Assembly (NCBI GenBank): GCA_017795105.1 | Contig: CP051247.1 | Span: 4,434,001 to 4,498,000 of the forward strand | Direction of reading: 5' to 3' | Source of the DNA: Planctomycetaceae bacterium | GTDB taxonomy: Bacteria > Planctomycetota > Planctomycetia > Planctomycetales > Planctomycetaceae | Length of the DNA stretch: 64,000 nt | Shown: positions 37,311 through 47,300 of the stretch, piece by piece | Layout: each line of letters starts with the position of its first letter | Position numbering within the stretch: position 1 is the stretch's first letter | Made by a program: the position numbers and the translations under genes | Notes under the pieces: generated by a model | What the model was told of the DNA's origin: nothing | Databases searched by the model: none | What the model saw: only the letters and a program-made list of their open reading frames with translations

Positions 37311-38561
37311 CTACACCTCGCCCGTGGTCGCCGAGGCAGCCGCGTCGAACAGCAGAAGTTGTTTCTGAGGCCGAAGCTGTTGTCGGAGGTTCAGCTTCTC
37401 CAGATTGAGCAGGCCTGGGTTCCGGTCCGCCGTCTGCACGAAGACCCGTGTCCGCTTCCAGGCGACGCGAAGCTTCTTCAGGTCTTCACTTCGTAGCTGA
37501 CGATAACGACGAACCTGCAGGATACGATCAACCGAACGAACACCCATACCGGGAACGCGGAGCAGTTCTTCGCGCGAGGCCCGATTGACATCGACCGGGA
37601 AGAAATGCCGGTTGGCGAGTGCCCAGGCGAGTTTGGGATCGATATCGAGCGCCAGATTGCGATCGTCTTCCGTAACGATCTCTTCCGACGAGAAGCCATA
37701 AAACCGCATCAGCCAGTCGGCCTGATAAAGGCGATGCTCGCGAACCAGCGGTGGCGACTGTGCAGGCAGCCGGGCGTCGGCGTGCGGAATGGGACTGTAA
37801 GCGGAGTAGTAAACGCGACGGAGATTCTGACCGGTGTAGAGTTCAGTCGCGGTCTCCAGAATCTCCTGATCGGACGTCGGCGTGGCTCCGACAATCATCT
37901 GCGTGCTCTGGCCGGCCGGGGCGAAGCGGGGAGCTTTGAAGCCTTCTTTCCGATCGGCTTTGAACTCGTCGATCTTCTCACGAATGCCGGACATCGACTG
38001 CACGATCTCGGGCTTCTTCTTTTCGGGAGCGAGCTGATGCAGATCGTTTTCGGTCGGCAGCTCGATATTGACGCTGAGGCGATCGGCCCACAGTCCCGCT
38101 TCCTGAATCAGTTCGGGATCGGCATTCGGAATCGTCTTGAGATGGATGTAGCCGCCGAACTGATGCTCTTCACGCAGCTTCTTCGCGACAAGCGTGAGCT
38201 GCTCCATCGTGTAGTTCGAGTTCTGGATGATTCCCGAACTGAGGAAGAGCCCTTCGATGTAGTTTCTGCGGTAGAACTCCAGCGTGAGCGAGACAACTTC
38301 GTCGACGGAAAAGCGGGCCCGCGGCGTGTCGCTGGAAATGCGATTCACGCAGTACTGACAGTCGTAAATGCAGTAGTTGGTCAGCAGGATTTTGAGCAGC
38401 GAAACACAGCGACCATCGGGCGTGTAGCTGTGGCAGATTCCCATTCCCTCGGTGCTGCCGAGTTTGCTTCCCTGCCGCGTTCCCTTTGAACCGCTACTGG
38501 CGCAGGAAGCATCGTATTTGGCAGCATCGGCCAGAATCGCCAGCTTCTCGCGCACGTCCAT
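37311..38561 (-). CDS. Radical SAM protein linked to UDG (TIGR03916 type putative DNA modification/repair protein)
   Basis: A 416-residue protein with the Fe4S4 motif NYCIYDCQYC (Cys64, Cys68, Cys71), followed by LFLSSGIIQNSNYTMEQL and YIHLKTIPNADPELIQEAGL of the radical SAM barrel. APAGQSTQMIVGATPTSDQE and VYYSAYSPIPHADARLP are typical of the TIGR03916 family. The C-terminus has a helix-hairpin-helix (NRASREELLRVPGMGVRSVD), as expected for DNA contact. It stands directly upstream of the DUF4130-UdgX gene, the usual pairing for this family. Reaction unknown; DNA repair or modification is inferred from context. Confidence 0.92.
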   Translation of the reverse strand: MDVREKLAILADAAKYDASCASSGSKGTRQGSKLGSTEGMGICHSYTPDGRCVSLLKILLTNYCIYDCQYCVNRISSDTPRARFSVDEVVSLTLEFYRRNYIEGLFLSSGIIQNSNYTMEQLTLVAKKLREEHQFGGYIHLKTIPNADPELIQEAGLWADRLSVNIELPTENDLHQLAPEKKKPEIVQSMSGIREKIDEFKADRKEGFKAPRFAPAGQSTQMIVGATPTSDQEILETATELYTGQNLRRVYYSAYSPIPHADARLPAQSPPLVREHRLYQADWLMRFYGFSSEEIVTEDDRNLALDIDPKLAWALANRHFFPVDVNRASREELLRVPGMGVRSVDRILQVRRYRQLRSEDLKKLRVAWKRTRVFVQTADRNPGLLNLEKLNLRQQLRPQKQLLLFDAAASATTGEV

Positions 38562-38659
38562 GCAATCTTTCCTCGCCCATTACTTCGATACGTAGCTGGT
38601 TATTATAGGCAGGGATGAGGTGTCCGAAGAGGGGCCGTTTTCGCGAATTTTGCGGGACC

Positions 38660-38974
38660 TCAAATGCTTGAGGAGAACGCAAGCCTCAGCAGCAGGGAGA
38701 GGACCAACTGGATCGCCAGAAAGATTCCAACGGCAATCCCGGCTCGCTTCACCGTCATTCCACAGAACGCCGAGATCGCCAGCCCACCACACACGGCCCC
38801 TGCAGCCAGCGCGACGAGATAAAACGAAGGCCCCAGAACGGCATCGAGAATGACCATTGGTACCAGAGTCGCCGCGATGCATGCGATCATGACCAGCCAG
38901 CCCGGAAATTCGTCTTCCTCTATTACGGAGATGATGGTTCCCAGAAGCGCGGCGGAGAGGAGTAGTCCGAGCAT
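38660..38974 (-). CDS. Small hypothetical membrane protein
   Basis: A 104-residue protein with four hydrophobic stretches: LGLLLSAALLGTIISVIE, WLVMIACIAATLVPMVIL, FYLVALAAGAVCGGLAISAF and IAVGIFLAIQLVLSLLLRLA. Charged residues lie only in short loops. I recognise no family. It sits between the radical SAM gene and the large glycoside-hydrolase-like gene on the same strand, with about 100-145 bases on each side. Confidence 0.6.
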   Translation of the reverse strand: MLGLLLSAALLGTIISVIEEDEFPGWLVMIACIAATLVPMVILDAVLGPSFYLVALAAGAVCGGLAISAFCGMTVKRAGIAVGIFLAIQLVLSLLLRLAFSSSI

Positions 38975-39119
38975 TTGAATTTCCGAAACGAAGAGATGAG
39001 CCGAGTATCTTTTTTGCCGAAGCAGATTCTTCCGGGCAAAAATGGATACGGGGATTCGAACTCTTCGGATCCAAGATTCTCTCGTCTCTTGCTGATTTCT
39101 TCGCGGACCAGCCGCCCGG

Positions 39120-41738
39120 TTACTGCGGCTTCTTCTCGTTTCGGATCTCCCGGCCGTGTTCGCGGAACTGTTCCAGCCAGCTGGCGAGGATGGCTCCTTT
39201 CATGTCGCCCTCGGCTCGATTCTCTTCAATGGTTTTTCCCCAGTAGAAACTGACGTAGCCATCGCAAAAACTGCGGGATTCGTCGATGAAGGTCTTCACT
39301 TCTTCGAGGCTCGACTTGAGCGGGAAGATCTCTTCGACGATCAACGGCTTGCCGATTTCGTAGACCTTGAGTGCAGCCAGTGCGGCTTCGACTTCCCCCG
39401 CTTTGGGATAGAAGTGCACGCTGACGAAATCGAGCGGCCCGCTGACTTCGGGTGAATAGAACAGCGGTTTCGCGTTCTTGAACACGTGAGCCCAGGGGAT
39501 GACGCCGACGGTGATCATATGCCGGTCGTCGACTTCGCGAATCGCATCGGTCAGTTTCTTCACCCAGGCTTTTGCGATCTCCTGAGCGGTGCGATCGCCC
39601 GGGGTGAGAGTGAGCCGCTGGACGAAGTGCTTGCCCCCCAGTTCGCCGGCGTGCCAGCCATCCTCCGGCTTGCCCGAGACAACCGGCTCGTTCATCAGGT
39701 CGTAACAGAAGACAGCCGGACTGTCTTTGCAGACAGACGCGATGGCAGTCCAGAACCGGGCCTGTACGTTCCAGCGGTCGGCTTCTCCCATTTCCGTGTA
39801 CCACGCGGGGATGTCCTGCTTGTGGTAGCAGCCCAGTCCGGTGAGATCGAGATAGAGCCGATTCCGCTCGGCCAGTTCAAGCAGCTTCCTCAGCTGGTCG
39901 AGATTCTCCTGATTCGGCTCGTCGGGCGAATTCATGAAGCGACCGACCTGCAGATGAATGCGAACGACGTTCGCTCCGAGGTCCGCAATCTCGGCGAAGT
40001 CTTCCTCGACGGTCTCCCATTCGTCGATCCAGTAATCCTCAATCAGGCGGCCCGGACCATCGTGATCGTAGTTCACGCCCCAGACGAAGAACGGGCGATC
40101 GGTCCCGGCTTCAACGAAATGGGTTTTATCCGCGCTCGGTTCGATCCAGGGAAGTCTGCTCTCGACAGATGCGGCTACGGAATGGAGCAGGGGATTGGTC
40201 AGGTCGAGTTCGTAGAGGATCTGGTTGTAGTTGTACCGCGGCGTCTTGTGCGAATTGCCGGAGAAGTCGCTGGTGTAGGTGCCTTCGAAGTAGATCGTTG
40301 CTCCGCCATCGCGATCGAGAAACGGATGATGACAGACGTTGTAAAAGGTCTGCCGGTCATGGGTGACGATCTTCTTCGCGTAACGAAACGGCCCGGTCGG
40401 ATGGTCGGACTCGGAGTACCAGATCTCCCCCAGATGCGAGGTCGTGCCGTTCAATTGACCGGCGATGAGAATCCACTTCTGCCGAAACTCGTTCCAGTGC
40501 ACCGTCCCTCGATGCAGCCGAACGAGTTCGGAAGGATCATCGATGTTCTGCGGAAGGAAGCGTGTGTCGTCCGGCTTGATGGTTCCGGCTTCCGCCCATT
40601 CGAGTTCGCGAGCCGAGTCAACCGGAGGAAGTTCCTTCTGCCAGCGCCATTGACGGGGCGTGATTTCGGAAGCACTGCCAGCGTCTTTCGATGAGACACA
40701 GGTGAAGGCTTCGTAGCGGCCGGGATTGAGAACGTCTTCATAACGAGCGGGAACACGAACATTGGGGCAAGGGCTGCCGAAGACAAGCCAGCGGATGCCC
40801 TCTTCTTCGATCACGATGGGATGCCCGGTCGGCTTCCGCCAGGTTGCGGTCAACGGGAGTTGAATGGCAGGTTCGAAGATCTGCTGCTCGTCGTTGAAGA
40901 CAGCGATGCCCTGTTCCAGCTCGGTGCTCAGGTTCTTTCGACGCGAATAGTGTCCGACCATGCGTTCGCGTCCCGAAGCGTCTGGAACGACGAAGACGCT
41001 TTCCACCCAGACGACACCTTCCGGTCGTTCGGGCAGCGGCATCATGGCGCGTGCGAAACCGGTTTTCTCATCAGTGAAGTAGTCGTAGGGCAAGCCGTGT
41101 TCGACGGAGATATCCTCACCTGGTTCTGGAAGCGGCGTGGTTGCTCCGGCCATGCGGAACAGGCCGAGGGGATAACTCATCCGCTGCGTGTCGCCCCAGA
41201 AGTGGTAGATGCGATCCTGGTAGATGACCGGCTGAATCGAATCCTGTCCGGCGACCTTCCCGGGATGTTCGCTTTCAGGCAGCGGACGTTCGTAGCCGAG
41301 CAGCAGCGTATCGCGGAAGCGGCCTTCTCCAGTGAGTCGACAAACGCGTCGGGCGAGCTGGGTTCTCCGCAGCCGGATCTCGACGGGTTCACCGGGCCGC
41401 GGGATTACCCGGACGCCTTCCATACCGAAGCCATCGCGCGGAGCTTCGTAACCGTGGCTGTGAACGAAGAAGAAAACCTCTTCTCCCATGAGGCCCGGTT
41501 CCTGAAACGCCACGCGGCCGCAGTTGTCAGTGACGAATAGTTGTTCGTTGACAGTGCGAAGCTCTACGAGCGGGACGCCCTGGCCAGTCTCGGCGTCGAC
41601 GACTCGAATTTCGGCCCAGTCCGATTTGGGCGGAGATCCCACCTCCGAGGCGTGGCCGTACGTGGAGCCGGGAGAGAGTGGGCTGAGCAGAAGAAGCGAT
41701 GCGAGAAAGGATATTCGCAGCGTAAGAGCGCGTCGCAT
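39120..41738 (-). CDS. Secreted two-domain carbohydrate-active protein (GH43-like propeller + GH5-like barrel)
   Basis: An 872-residue protein with a signal peptide (RRALTLRISFLASLLLLSPL, cleavage near the GHA-S site). Residues about 40-125 form a carboxypeptidase-regulatory-like beta domain (IRVVDAETGQGVPLVELRTV). Residues about 140-510 look like a five-bladed propeller as in GH43/GH32-like proteins (DSIQPVIYQDRIYHFWGDTQ, VESVFVVPDASGRERMVGHY, WILIAGQLNGTTSHLGEIWY). Residues about 520-860 are a clan GH-A barrel like GH5: FVWGVNYDHDG, NVVRIHLQVGRFM, FCYDLMNEPVVSG (acid/base Glu684) and KPLIVEEIFPL (nucleophile Glu802 or 803). GGAGG precedes ATG 41738. It likely degrades a polysaccharide outside the cytoplasm; specificity unknown. 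Confidence 0.82.
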   Translation of the reverse strand: MRRALTLRISFLASLLLLSPLSPGSTYGHASEVGSPPKSDWAEIRVVDAETGQGVPLVELRTVNEQLFVTDNCGRVAFQEPGLMGEEVFFFVHSHGYEAPRDGFGMEGVRVIPRPGEPVEIRLRRTQLARRVCRLTGEGRFRDTLLLGYERPLPESEHPGKVAGQDSIQPVIYQDRIYHFWGDTQRMSYPLGLFRMAGATTPLPEPGEDISVEHGLPYDYFTDEKTGFARAMMPLPERPEGVVWVESVFVVPDASGRERMVGHYSRRKNLSTELEQGIAVFNDEQQIFEPAIQLPLTATWRKPTGHPIVIEEEGIRWLVFGSPCPNVRVPARYEDVLNPGRYEAFTCVSSKDAGSASEITPRQWRWQKELPPVDSARELEWAEAGTIKPDDTRFLPQNIDDPSELVRLHRGTVHWNEFRQKWILIAGQLNGTTSHLGEIWYSESDHPTGPFRYAKKIVTHDRQTFYNVCHHPFLDRDGGATIYFEGTYTSDFSGNSHKTPRYNYNQILYELDLTNPLLHSVAASVESRLPWIEPSADKTHFVEAGTDRPFFVWGVNYDHDGPGRLIEDYWIDEWETVEEDFAEIADLGANVVRIHLQVGRFMNSPDEPNQENLDQLRKLLELAERNRLYLDLTGLGCYHKQDIPAWYTEMGEADRWNVQARFWTAIASVCKDSPAVFCYDLMNEPVVSGKPEDGWHAGELGGKHFVQRLTLTPGDRTAQEIAKAWVKKLTDAIREVDDRHMITVGVIPWAHVFKNAKPLFYSPEVSGPLDFVSVHFYPKAGEVEAALAALKVYEIGKPLIVEEIFPLKSSLEEVKTFIDESRSFCDGYVSFYWGKTIEENRAEGDMKGAILASWLEQFREHGREIRNEKKPQ

Positions 41739-41981
41739 GAACTTGTCCTCCGGAAGAGAGACCACGGGGAGACCCGTTCATCATGCATCAGGCCAGTCGG
41801 GGCAGCAAGAGCGACTGAATCTTTGTGAGCGGTTCGAGAAAAAAGCTTTCCGGGCCAGTGGAGTGTGATCTCCTGCATCCGTGCATTGGGCCCGTCCTTG
41901 GGGATTTGAGAGCAACTCTGTTTCGCTGAGTGAGCTACGCCTCGCCAGTCCTGACCCGGAAAGCATCTCGTAAGTGTTTGC

Positions 41982-42461
41982 TTAGGAACTCAACTCCTTG
42001 AAGAGTCCATTGAAATCGGGCATGTCGTCTTTGAGTGTTTCGAGCCAGGCATCCTGATTCCAAACCTCAACACAAACGACGGCTCCCACGACCACCACAT
42101 CCTGATTGGGAGCAGCATCAAGAAAATTCCGAAAGCCTTCAGGAATAAGAAGCCGGGAACGATTCGCCAGCTTGACCGATGTCTGGCGAGTGGAAAGCAG
42201 TCGACCGAGCCGTTGAACTTCGCCCCATCGCTGTTCGAGGCGACCTGCCGCAATCTTCTGACGAATGATTTCGACCCCCTGGTCGAGCCGGTTCTGCCAC
42301 TTCGCTGCTGACCAGAGACTCAGACATCCATATCGCTCCTTCACGACAATCGTTTCGCCGTGTTCGTCCGTTATTGCCGAGGCAAACTCGGGCGGGAGTG
42401 AAAGGCGATGTCGATCGTCAATCGTCCGCTTGAATTCGCCGGTGATAATGGGCTCGCTCAT
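41982..42461 (-). CDS. mraZ: MraZ-family transcriptional regulator
   Basis: A 159-residue protein with the two MraZ/AbrB-like swapped-hairpin repeats: TGEFKRTIDDRHRLSLPPEF near the N-terminus and VKLANRSRLLIPEGFRNFL in the second half, both with the basic DxxxR/NRSRLLIP DNA-binding strand. MraZ normally opens the division and cell-wall (dcw) cluster and represses it. Here it is alone: no rsmH, ftsL or mur gene is near. Planctomycetes are known to lack FtsZ, so the target must differ. Palindromes directly upstream are likely regulatory sites. Confidence 0.88.
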   Translation of the reverse strand: MSEPIITGEFKRTIDDRHRLSLPPEFASAITDEHGETIVVKERYGCLSLWSAAKWQNRLDQGVEIIRQKIAAGRLEQRWGEVQRLGRLLSTRQTSVKLANRSRLLIPEGFRNFLDAAPNQDVVVVGAVVCVEVWNQDAWLETLKDDMPDFNGLFKELSS

Positions 42462-42483
42462 TCCGAAGGGGTTTCACTCATAA

Positions 42484-42595
42484 CTCTGGGCGATTTCCGA
42501 ATGGCTTTGCTCATTACGTGGTCCAATTTAATGGGCGAAAATCCCATTTTCAAGACCGGCTATCACAGCTTCTGGGCAGAAATCCCAATTTCGAT
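42484..42595. promoter_or_regulatory. Repeated TGGG-N7-CCCA palindromes upstream of mraZ
   Basis: 42530-42548 reads AATGGGCGAAAATCCCATT, a near-perfect palindrome; 42571-42591 reads TCTGGGCAGAAATCCCAATT; and a more degenerate copy starts at 42486 (CTGGGCGATTTCCGAAT). Spacing is about 42-45 bases. MraZ proteins bind TGGGN repeats, so these may be autoregulatory sites, but here the half-sites are inverted rather than in direct repeat. The 327-base gap holds these and the terminator after the next gene. Confidence 0.5.
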
Positions 42596-42715
42596 TCATC
42601 TTCTGCGAAAGCGCAATTTTCAGGCGGAGTGGCACGCGATCTCGTGAACAATAGAGACCGCTTCCGGCAGCTCCCGCTGTCGACAGTCCCGGCGGGGGAT
42701 GGTGGCACAAACGCA

Positions 42716-42748
42716 GAATGGCCCGGACTTCATCAGTCCGGGCCATTC
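42716..42748 (-). terminator. Strong hairpin after the BBP7-like gene
   Basis: AATGGCCCGGACT-TCATC-AGTCCGGGCCATT, a 13-base perfect stem, 40 bases downstream of the stop of the barrel-protein gene (minus strand). No long T-tract follows, but position and stability fit a transcription end. Confidence 0.6.
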
Positions 42749-42788
42749 CTGATTCCTGTTGATTCAATCGGTTCAACCGATCGAACTG

Positions 42789-44261
42789 CTAGAACTCGAA
42801 GAGTGCTCCGACACTCAAGCCCTGGATTAGAGCGCTGGTCTCGATCGGATCGAGGTAGAAGTCGGGTGTGATATCTCCATCGTCGTCGTAGACCACGGCT
42901 TCACCGGGCCGAACGATCGCGTCCATGTAGAGCACATCCCACGATGCATACAGGTAGAAGTTTTCCTGCAGGCGAATCTTCGTGTACATCGCCAGACTGA
43001 GAACCGGGGACAATTTGTCCTGAGAGAACTTTTCGGCGGTCGGATCGGTCGACTCGTCTTCGGTTGTTGTAGGATCGTCGCCGGTGAAGAGGGCGTTCGT
43101 GTTCAACTTGGCATCGATGTGATTGAACGCCAGCGTGAAGGCCGGCTGGGCACCAAGGATGAAGCGATCGTCGACCAGTTCCAGCCGAGCCCCGATCTGC
43201 GGCCCGTACATCTGGTTGATGGTGTCGGTATCGATTGTCGCCGTGCGGAAGTAGACGACATCGTTGTTGTCATCGTCCGTGGTGATTTCACTGTCGACAC
43301 CGGTTTGTCGCATATGCTCATCGAGCTTCATGTAACGGAAGCCGAGCATGTGCTTAAAGTGGAAGCCGTTCTTCGGGCGTTTGTCGTCCCAGAAGTAATT
43401 GAACTCGGTGCCGAACAGGCTCGATTCATAGTCGATCGCGTAGGAGGTATCGAAGATCAGCGCGCTGTTGGCGAGCTGAGAATCTCGCAGCAGGGGAATC
43501 GCCGTGACGCCGTCCAGGTCGAGCGTCGGAGTCGGTACCGTTCCGCCGAGCAGGTTGTTTTGAAGAATGTACGGTCCGGCGGCAGCACTTCGGTTGGTCT
43601 GGAAGATCCACCAGGCGCTGGCTTCAAAGGTTCCCTCGAGAGTTTCGAGACCGTACTTGAGTCGCATGCCGTTCATGCTGTTCAGGTCGATCAGTCCCAT
43701 TCTGGGGGCGTATCCGAGCCGCGTCGCTCCGATCTCATTCACCGGGGGCGAACCGGACGATCGATCGAACGCCAGATAGCCCAGGTCCGGTTTATCGACG
43801 TCGAGGACCGATTCTCCGATGATCTCGTCATTGGATTGATCGAGATTCCAGAGCATGTAATCGATCTGGATCCAGGATTGATCGGCGACCTGATGCAGGA
43901 ACCGATCGATCGGCGACATCTCTTCGTAGACTCCGCCCCGATCCGTCGGCAGCTGTTCGTAGTATTGCCGCCGCGAATCCCAGGGCAGGCTGCTGCCAAA
44001 ACTGTCGCCGAATCCGGGAGCAGGTGGCTGGGCCTGGACACTGGCTGGCGAGAGCAGCGACAGGCACAGGGCACTCAGTGCCGCGGAACCGAACAGAAGG
44101 CCACGACGCCAGCCCGTGCGACGTCGACCGATGGCCGTTGTCGATTCTGGCAGATCAGCCGTGAAGTGTCGCGAACTGCCGCGAGTCCAGAATGAGATCA
44201 TAGCTCTATTCCCGAAGTATGTTTTCGGCAAAGCCCGGAGAGAAGAAATCCATCTGATCAT
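42789..44261 (-). CDS. BBP7-family outer-membrane beta-barrel protein
   Basis: A 490-residue secreted protein. A long signal region (RRTGWRRGLLFGSAALSALC, cleavage near VQA-Q at about residue 78) precedes the mature part. SWIQIDYMLWNLDQSNDEII is the planctomycete BBP7 opening (a W-x-x-x-Y-LLW-like strand), followed by GATRLGYAPRMGLIDLNSMN and GMRLKYGLETLEGTFEASAW, and alternating beta strands to the C-terminal LIQGLSVGALFEF, ending in Phe as barrel proteins do. Length is typical. AGGA lies six bases upstream of ATG 44261. It is about 100 bases after the giant autotransporter-like gene, probably in the same transcript. Confidence 0.83.
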   Translation of the reverse strand: MIRWISSLRALPKTYFGNRAMISFWTRGSSRHFTADLPESTTAIGRRRTGWRRGLLFGSAALSALCLSLLSPASVQAQPPAPGFGDSFGSSLPWDSRRQYYEQLPTDRGGVYEEMSPIDRFLHQVADQSWIQIDYMLWNLDQSNDEIIGESVLDVDKPDLGYLAFDRSSGSPPVNEIGATRLGYAPRMGLIDLNSMNGMRLKYGLETLEGTFEASAWWIFQTNRSAAAGPYILQNNLLGGTVPTPTLDLDGVTAIPLLRDSQLANSALIFDTSYAIDYESSLFGTEFNYFWDDKRPKNGFHFKHMLGFRYMKLDEHMRQTGVDSEITTDDDNNDVVYFRTATIDTDTINQMYGPQIGARLELVDDRFILGAQPAFTLAFNHIDAKLNTNALFTGDDPTTTEDESTDPTAEKFSQDKLSPVLSLAMYTKIRLQENFYLYASWDVLYMDAIVRPGEAVVYDDDGDITPDFYLDPIETSALIQGLSVGALFEF

Positions 44262-44337
44262 GGTGTGTTCCTGGTGGCTTCTTCCTGCTGGGCGACTGAG
44301 GGAATCGTCAGGGGATTAAACGAAAGGCTCTCGACAG

Positions 44338-44355
44338 GGCGGCTCATCACCGCCC
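44338..44355 (-). terminator. Short GC hairpin between the giant gene and the BBP7 gene
   Basis: GGGCGG-CTCATCA-CCGCCC, ten bases after the stop of the 1594-residue protein on the minus strand. It could attenuate transcription into the BBP7 gene. There is no T-tract. Confidence 0.3.
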
Positions 44356-44364
44356 CCGGCGGTC

Positions 44365-47300
44365 TTACGGAACAAAGATGCCGTTAAACTGCAGCTGTCC
44401 GGTGATGTCCGCTCCAATTGGGGCGTCGAACAGCAGGTCCGGATTCGTGAGGAACGCTCCGGTCGGATTGATCTGCACGGTGTTGTTCGCCGAACTGTTG
44501 AGAGTGATCTCGCCACTGGCGGCGTCGAACTCGGTCACGAGAATATCGTTGACCAGGAACAGGTTGCCGGTGAAGGGATCGATGAACGAACCCGAGTCGT
44601 CGATGAAGATCGTGTTGCCTCCGATGTCGATGTCGGTGATCCCGGAGACGTTGTCGAAGAAGAAGACACGCTGATCTTCGATAACGGTCGCCGTGTTGGT
44701 CCCGGTAATGTTGTCGGAGTCTTCCAGAACCTGGATTTCCAGATTCTGAATCGAGACATCGGCGTCGGTCTCAAGGTCGAAGAAGAAGACCGGACCATTC
44801 GCAACGGTGATGTCGGCGAACAATGGATCGTTGAATGGATCATTCAGCTCGGTCAGGCCGTCGTTATTGTTGTCATCGACCAGAATGAAGGCTTCACCGT
44901 CTCCTTCATCGATGAACATGTAGCCGATCGAATCCTGTTCCTCGAGAGTCAGCAGGTTGTCGATGGCCGTGAAGACGATGTCGTCGTCATCGTTGGTGTC
45001 CGTCGAGTTATGGATGAAGCTGATGGCTCCCTGGACAGTCGCGTTGAAGTTTCCGACGAGGTTGTCGTCGTCGCTCTCCATGGAGTTCATGGCCACGTTC
45101 ATGTTGACCCGAGAGTTTCCGCCGGCATCATCCCGGAACTGGACGAAGCCCTGGAAGAAGATGTCGGAGTCGTTCTCGAACGCATTGTTGTTCACGATGT
45201 ATCCGAACTCGGATCCGGCCGTTCCCGTATCAAGAATCCCGATCGTGTTATCGATCGCTTCGTTGATCATGAGGATCGAGAACTGGGAATCCTGTTCGTC
45301 GAACGTGTTCTGATCGTCATTCGCGGTTGGATCGACGAAGTCCGGCGTCCGGGAGCCGATGACCAGATCGTAGAAGGTCGGTGTGTTCTCGATGCTGGTA
45401 TTGTCAGAGTTGAGGGCCAGCGTCATCGTCGATCGGATCGTCGCCGCTTCCCCGGCTCCGAACGTGAACGGATCAGGAATCGCCTGGTTGTTGGTGAATT
45501 CCGATTCCGTGACCTCGGCAGAGACGACGTTCAACAGATCGATTGCCTCTTCAAAGTTCTGGGTGAACTCGGATTCATCCACTTCGAGATCGTCGATGGC
45601 AATTGCAAGAATCCCCTTCGTGTTCTGTGTGAATTCCGAGTTGAACACTTCCAGAGCGAAACTGCGGCGGTTGCTGAAGATCCGGCGATCGTTGATATCC
45701 GGAGAGAGTGCAATCTCACGCAACCGGACCGCACTGTTGTCGACATAGATACCGGCTTCTTCGACAAAGAATCCAGTTCCCGCCTGGATGAAGTCCCCGG
45801 ACAGGAATGTCGCCTGGCCTTTGACGTTGGCAAGGTGAACGCCGTGGTCAGGAGCCTGGACTGTGTCGACATTGTCCAGTTCGATTCCGAGCTGAGTCAG
45901 GTTGAAGCCGAGCGGATTGTCATCGATGGCACTGTCGGCCATGAAGATTTCAACGGCTGTGGCAAACGTCGTGGAAACCGATCCGCCATTAATGGCGATC
46001 TCCTGGTTGTTGTAGCCGAAGATCCCGGTCGCAAGGACATCGATATTAACTTCGTTGATCGAGATCCGGCCGGTATTTCGTCGCATATCCAGAGCGGCAA
46101 CCTGAGCGGCCAGTTCTGCGGGGGTCGGCTCGTTGTCATCCACGAAATCGACGTCGAATCCGATGTCCGTCGCGCTGAAGTTGTCGACGCTCAGCGTACT
46201 AAAGAACACGTCGCCGATGTGATCCAGGATTAGTACCTGTGAGGGATCCGCAGCGTTGCTAGCGTTGACGGCTGCACCATTCGTAAAGCTCACGTCGCCC
46301 GTGTTCTGGCTGAGCAGAATGGAAGTCCCGGCTGCGGTGTTAACGGTGACAGGAACCGAGAAGGTGACGTCCGATTCATAGCCCGTACCGGCCACCGAGT
46401 TGTTCGGGGCACCAGCCGGAGGATCAGCACCAATGATCAGGGCTGCACCGCCGGCTCCCTGGTTGGCTCCCGCACGGTTGATGGTGAGCGAGCCGATTCC
46501 CGAGCCGCCGAGCCATCGGAATTCGCCAGGAGCTTCGACCGGGAAGACATCCACGTCGTTGGTAATCCGCAGACCAGCCCCGCCGGAATCGTTGATCACC
46601 ATTCCATTGTTGAGCGTGATGTTTCCGGCGAGGTTCTGGAAGAACTCGAAGCCGGCTGCTGTACCTGCTGTCGTAGTGTCATACTGGATCGTCGTCGTGG
46701 CCGAGGTCTGGAAGACCGTCGTTCCCGATGTGTTGGCGATGAAGATACCGGAGATATCGCGATCGAGGTCGTTAAGCAGTATCGGCTGAACGAAACTGAT
46801 ATTGGCCGGGGTCGGCTGAATCGGGGTGCCAATCAACCCGATCTGAATCGCGTTTTCTGCCGGATCGGTGATCGTGAGCGGAAGGCCCGAAGGGTTTCCG
46901 TCTGTCCGCGTGCCGGAGATGACGATATCGCCACCGACGCCGGGGAAGATGCCGATACCGTTACCGCGGCTGTTGAGGATCGTGGTACTGACCGGGATCG
47001 TGACATCGCTCTGCGAAGCTCCGGTGATCATGATACCGTCTCCACCATCGTCATTGGTGATGACGTCGATCCAGTCGACCGATCCGCCGGTGGTGGCCTG
47101 AATCAGCAGGTCATGGTTATCGCCGGGGGTTCCGGTCGTGGTATCCGGAATGATCGCCGAACCGTTGGCCCGGTTGACGACAACGGAATCAACACGAGAT
47201 CCGGTTTCACCACGAGTCGAAGACTGCATGGTGATATTCGGGTCTCCGCCCTGAACGAAGAACTCGTGGTTCCCGGACTGATTGATGATCATGCTCTCGA

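Noticed and set aside
39486..40694. A 402-codon antisense frame over the GH fusion gene, and similar ones at 20548-21591, 43119-44195, 45010-46233 and 50628-51458
   Set aside because: All are mirror frames of genes with clear families; none has a plausible start site or motif.
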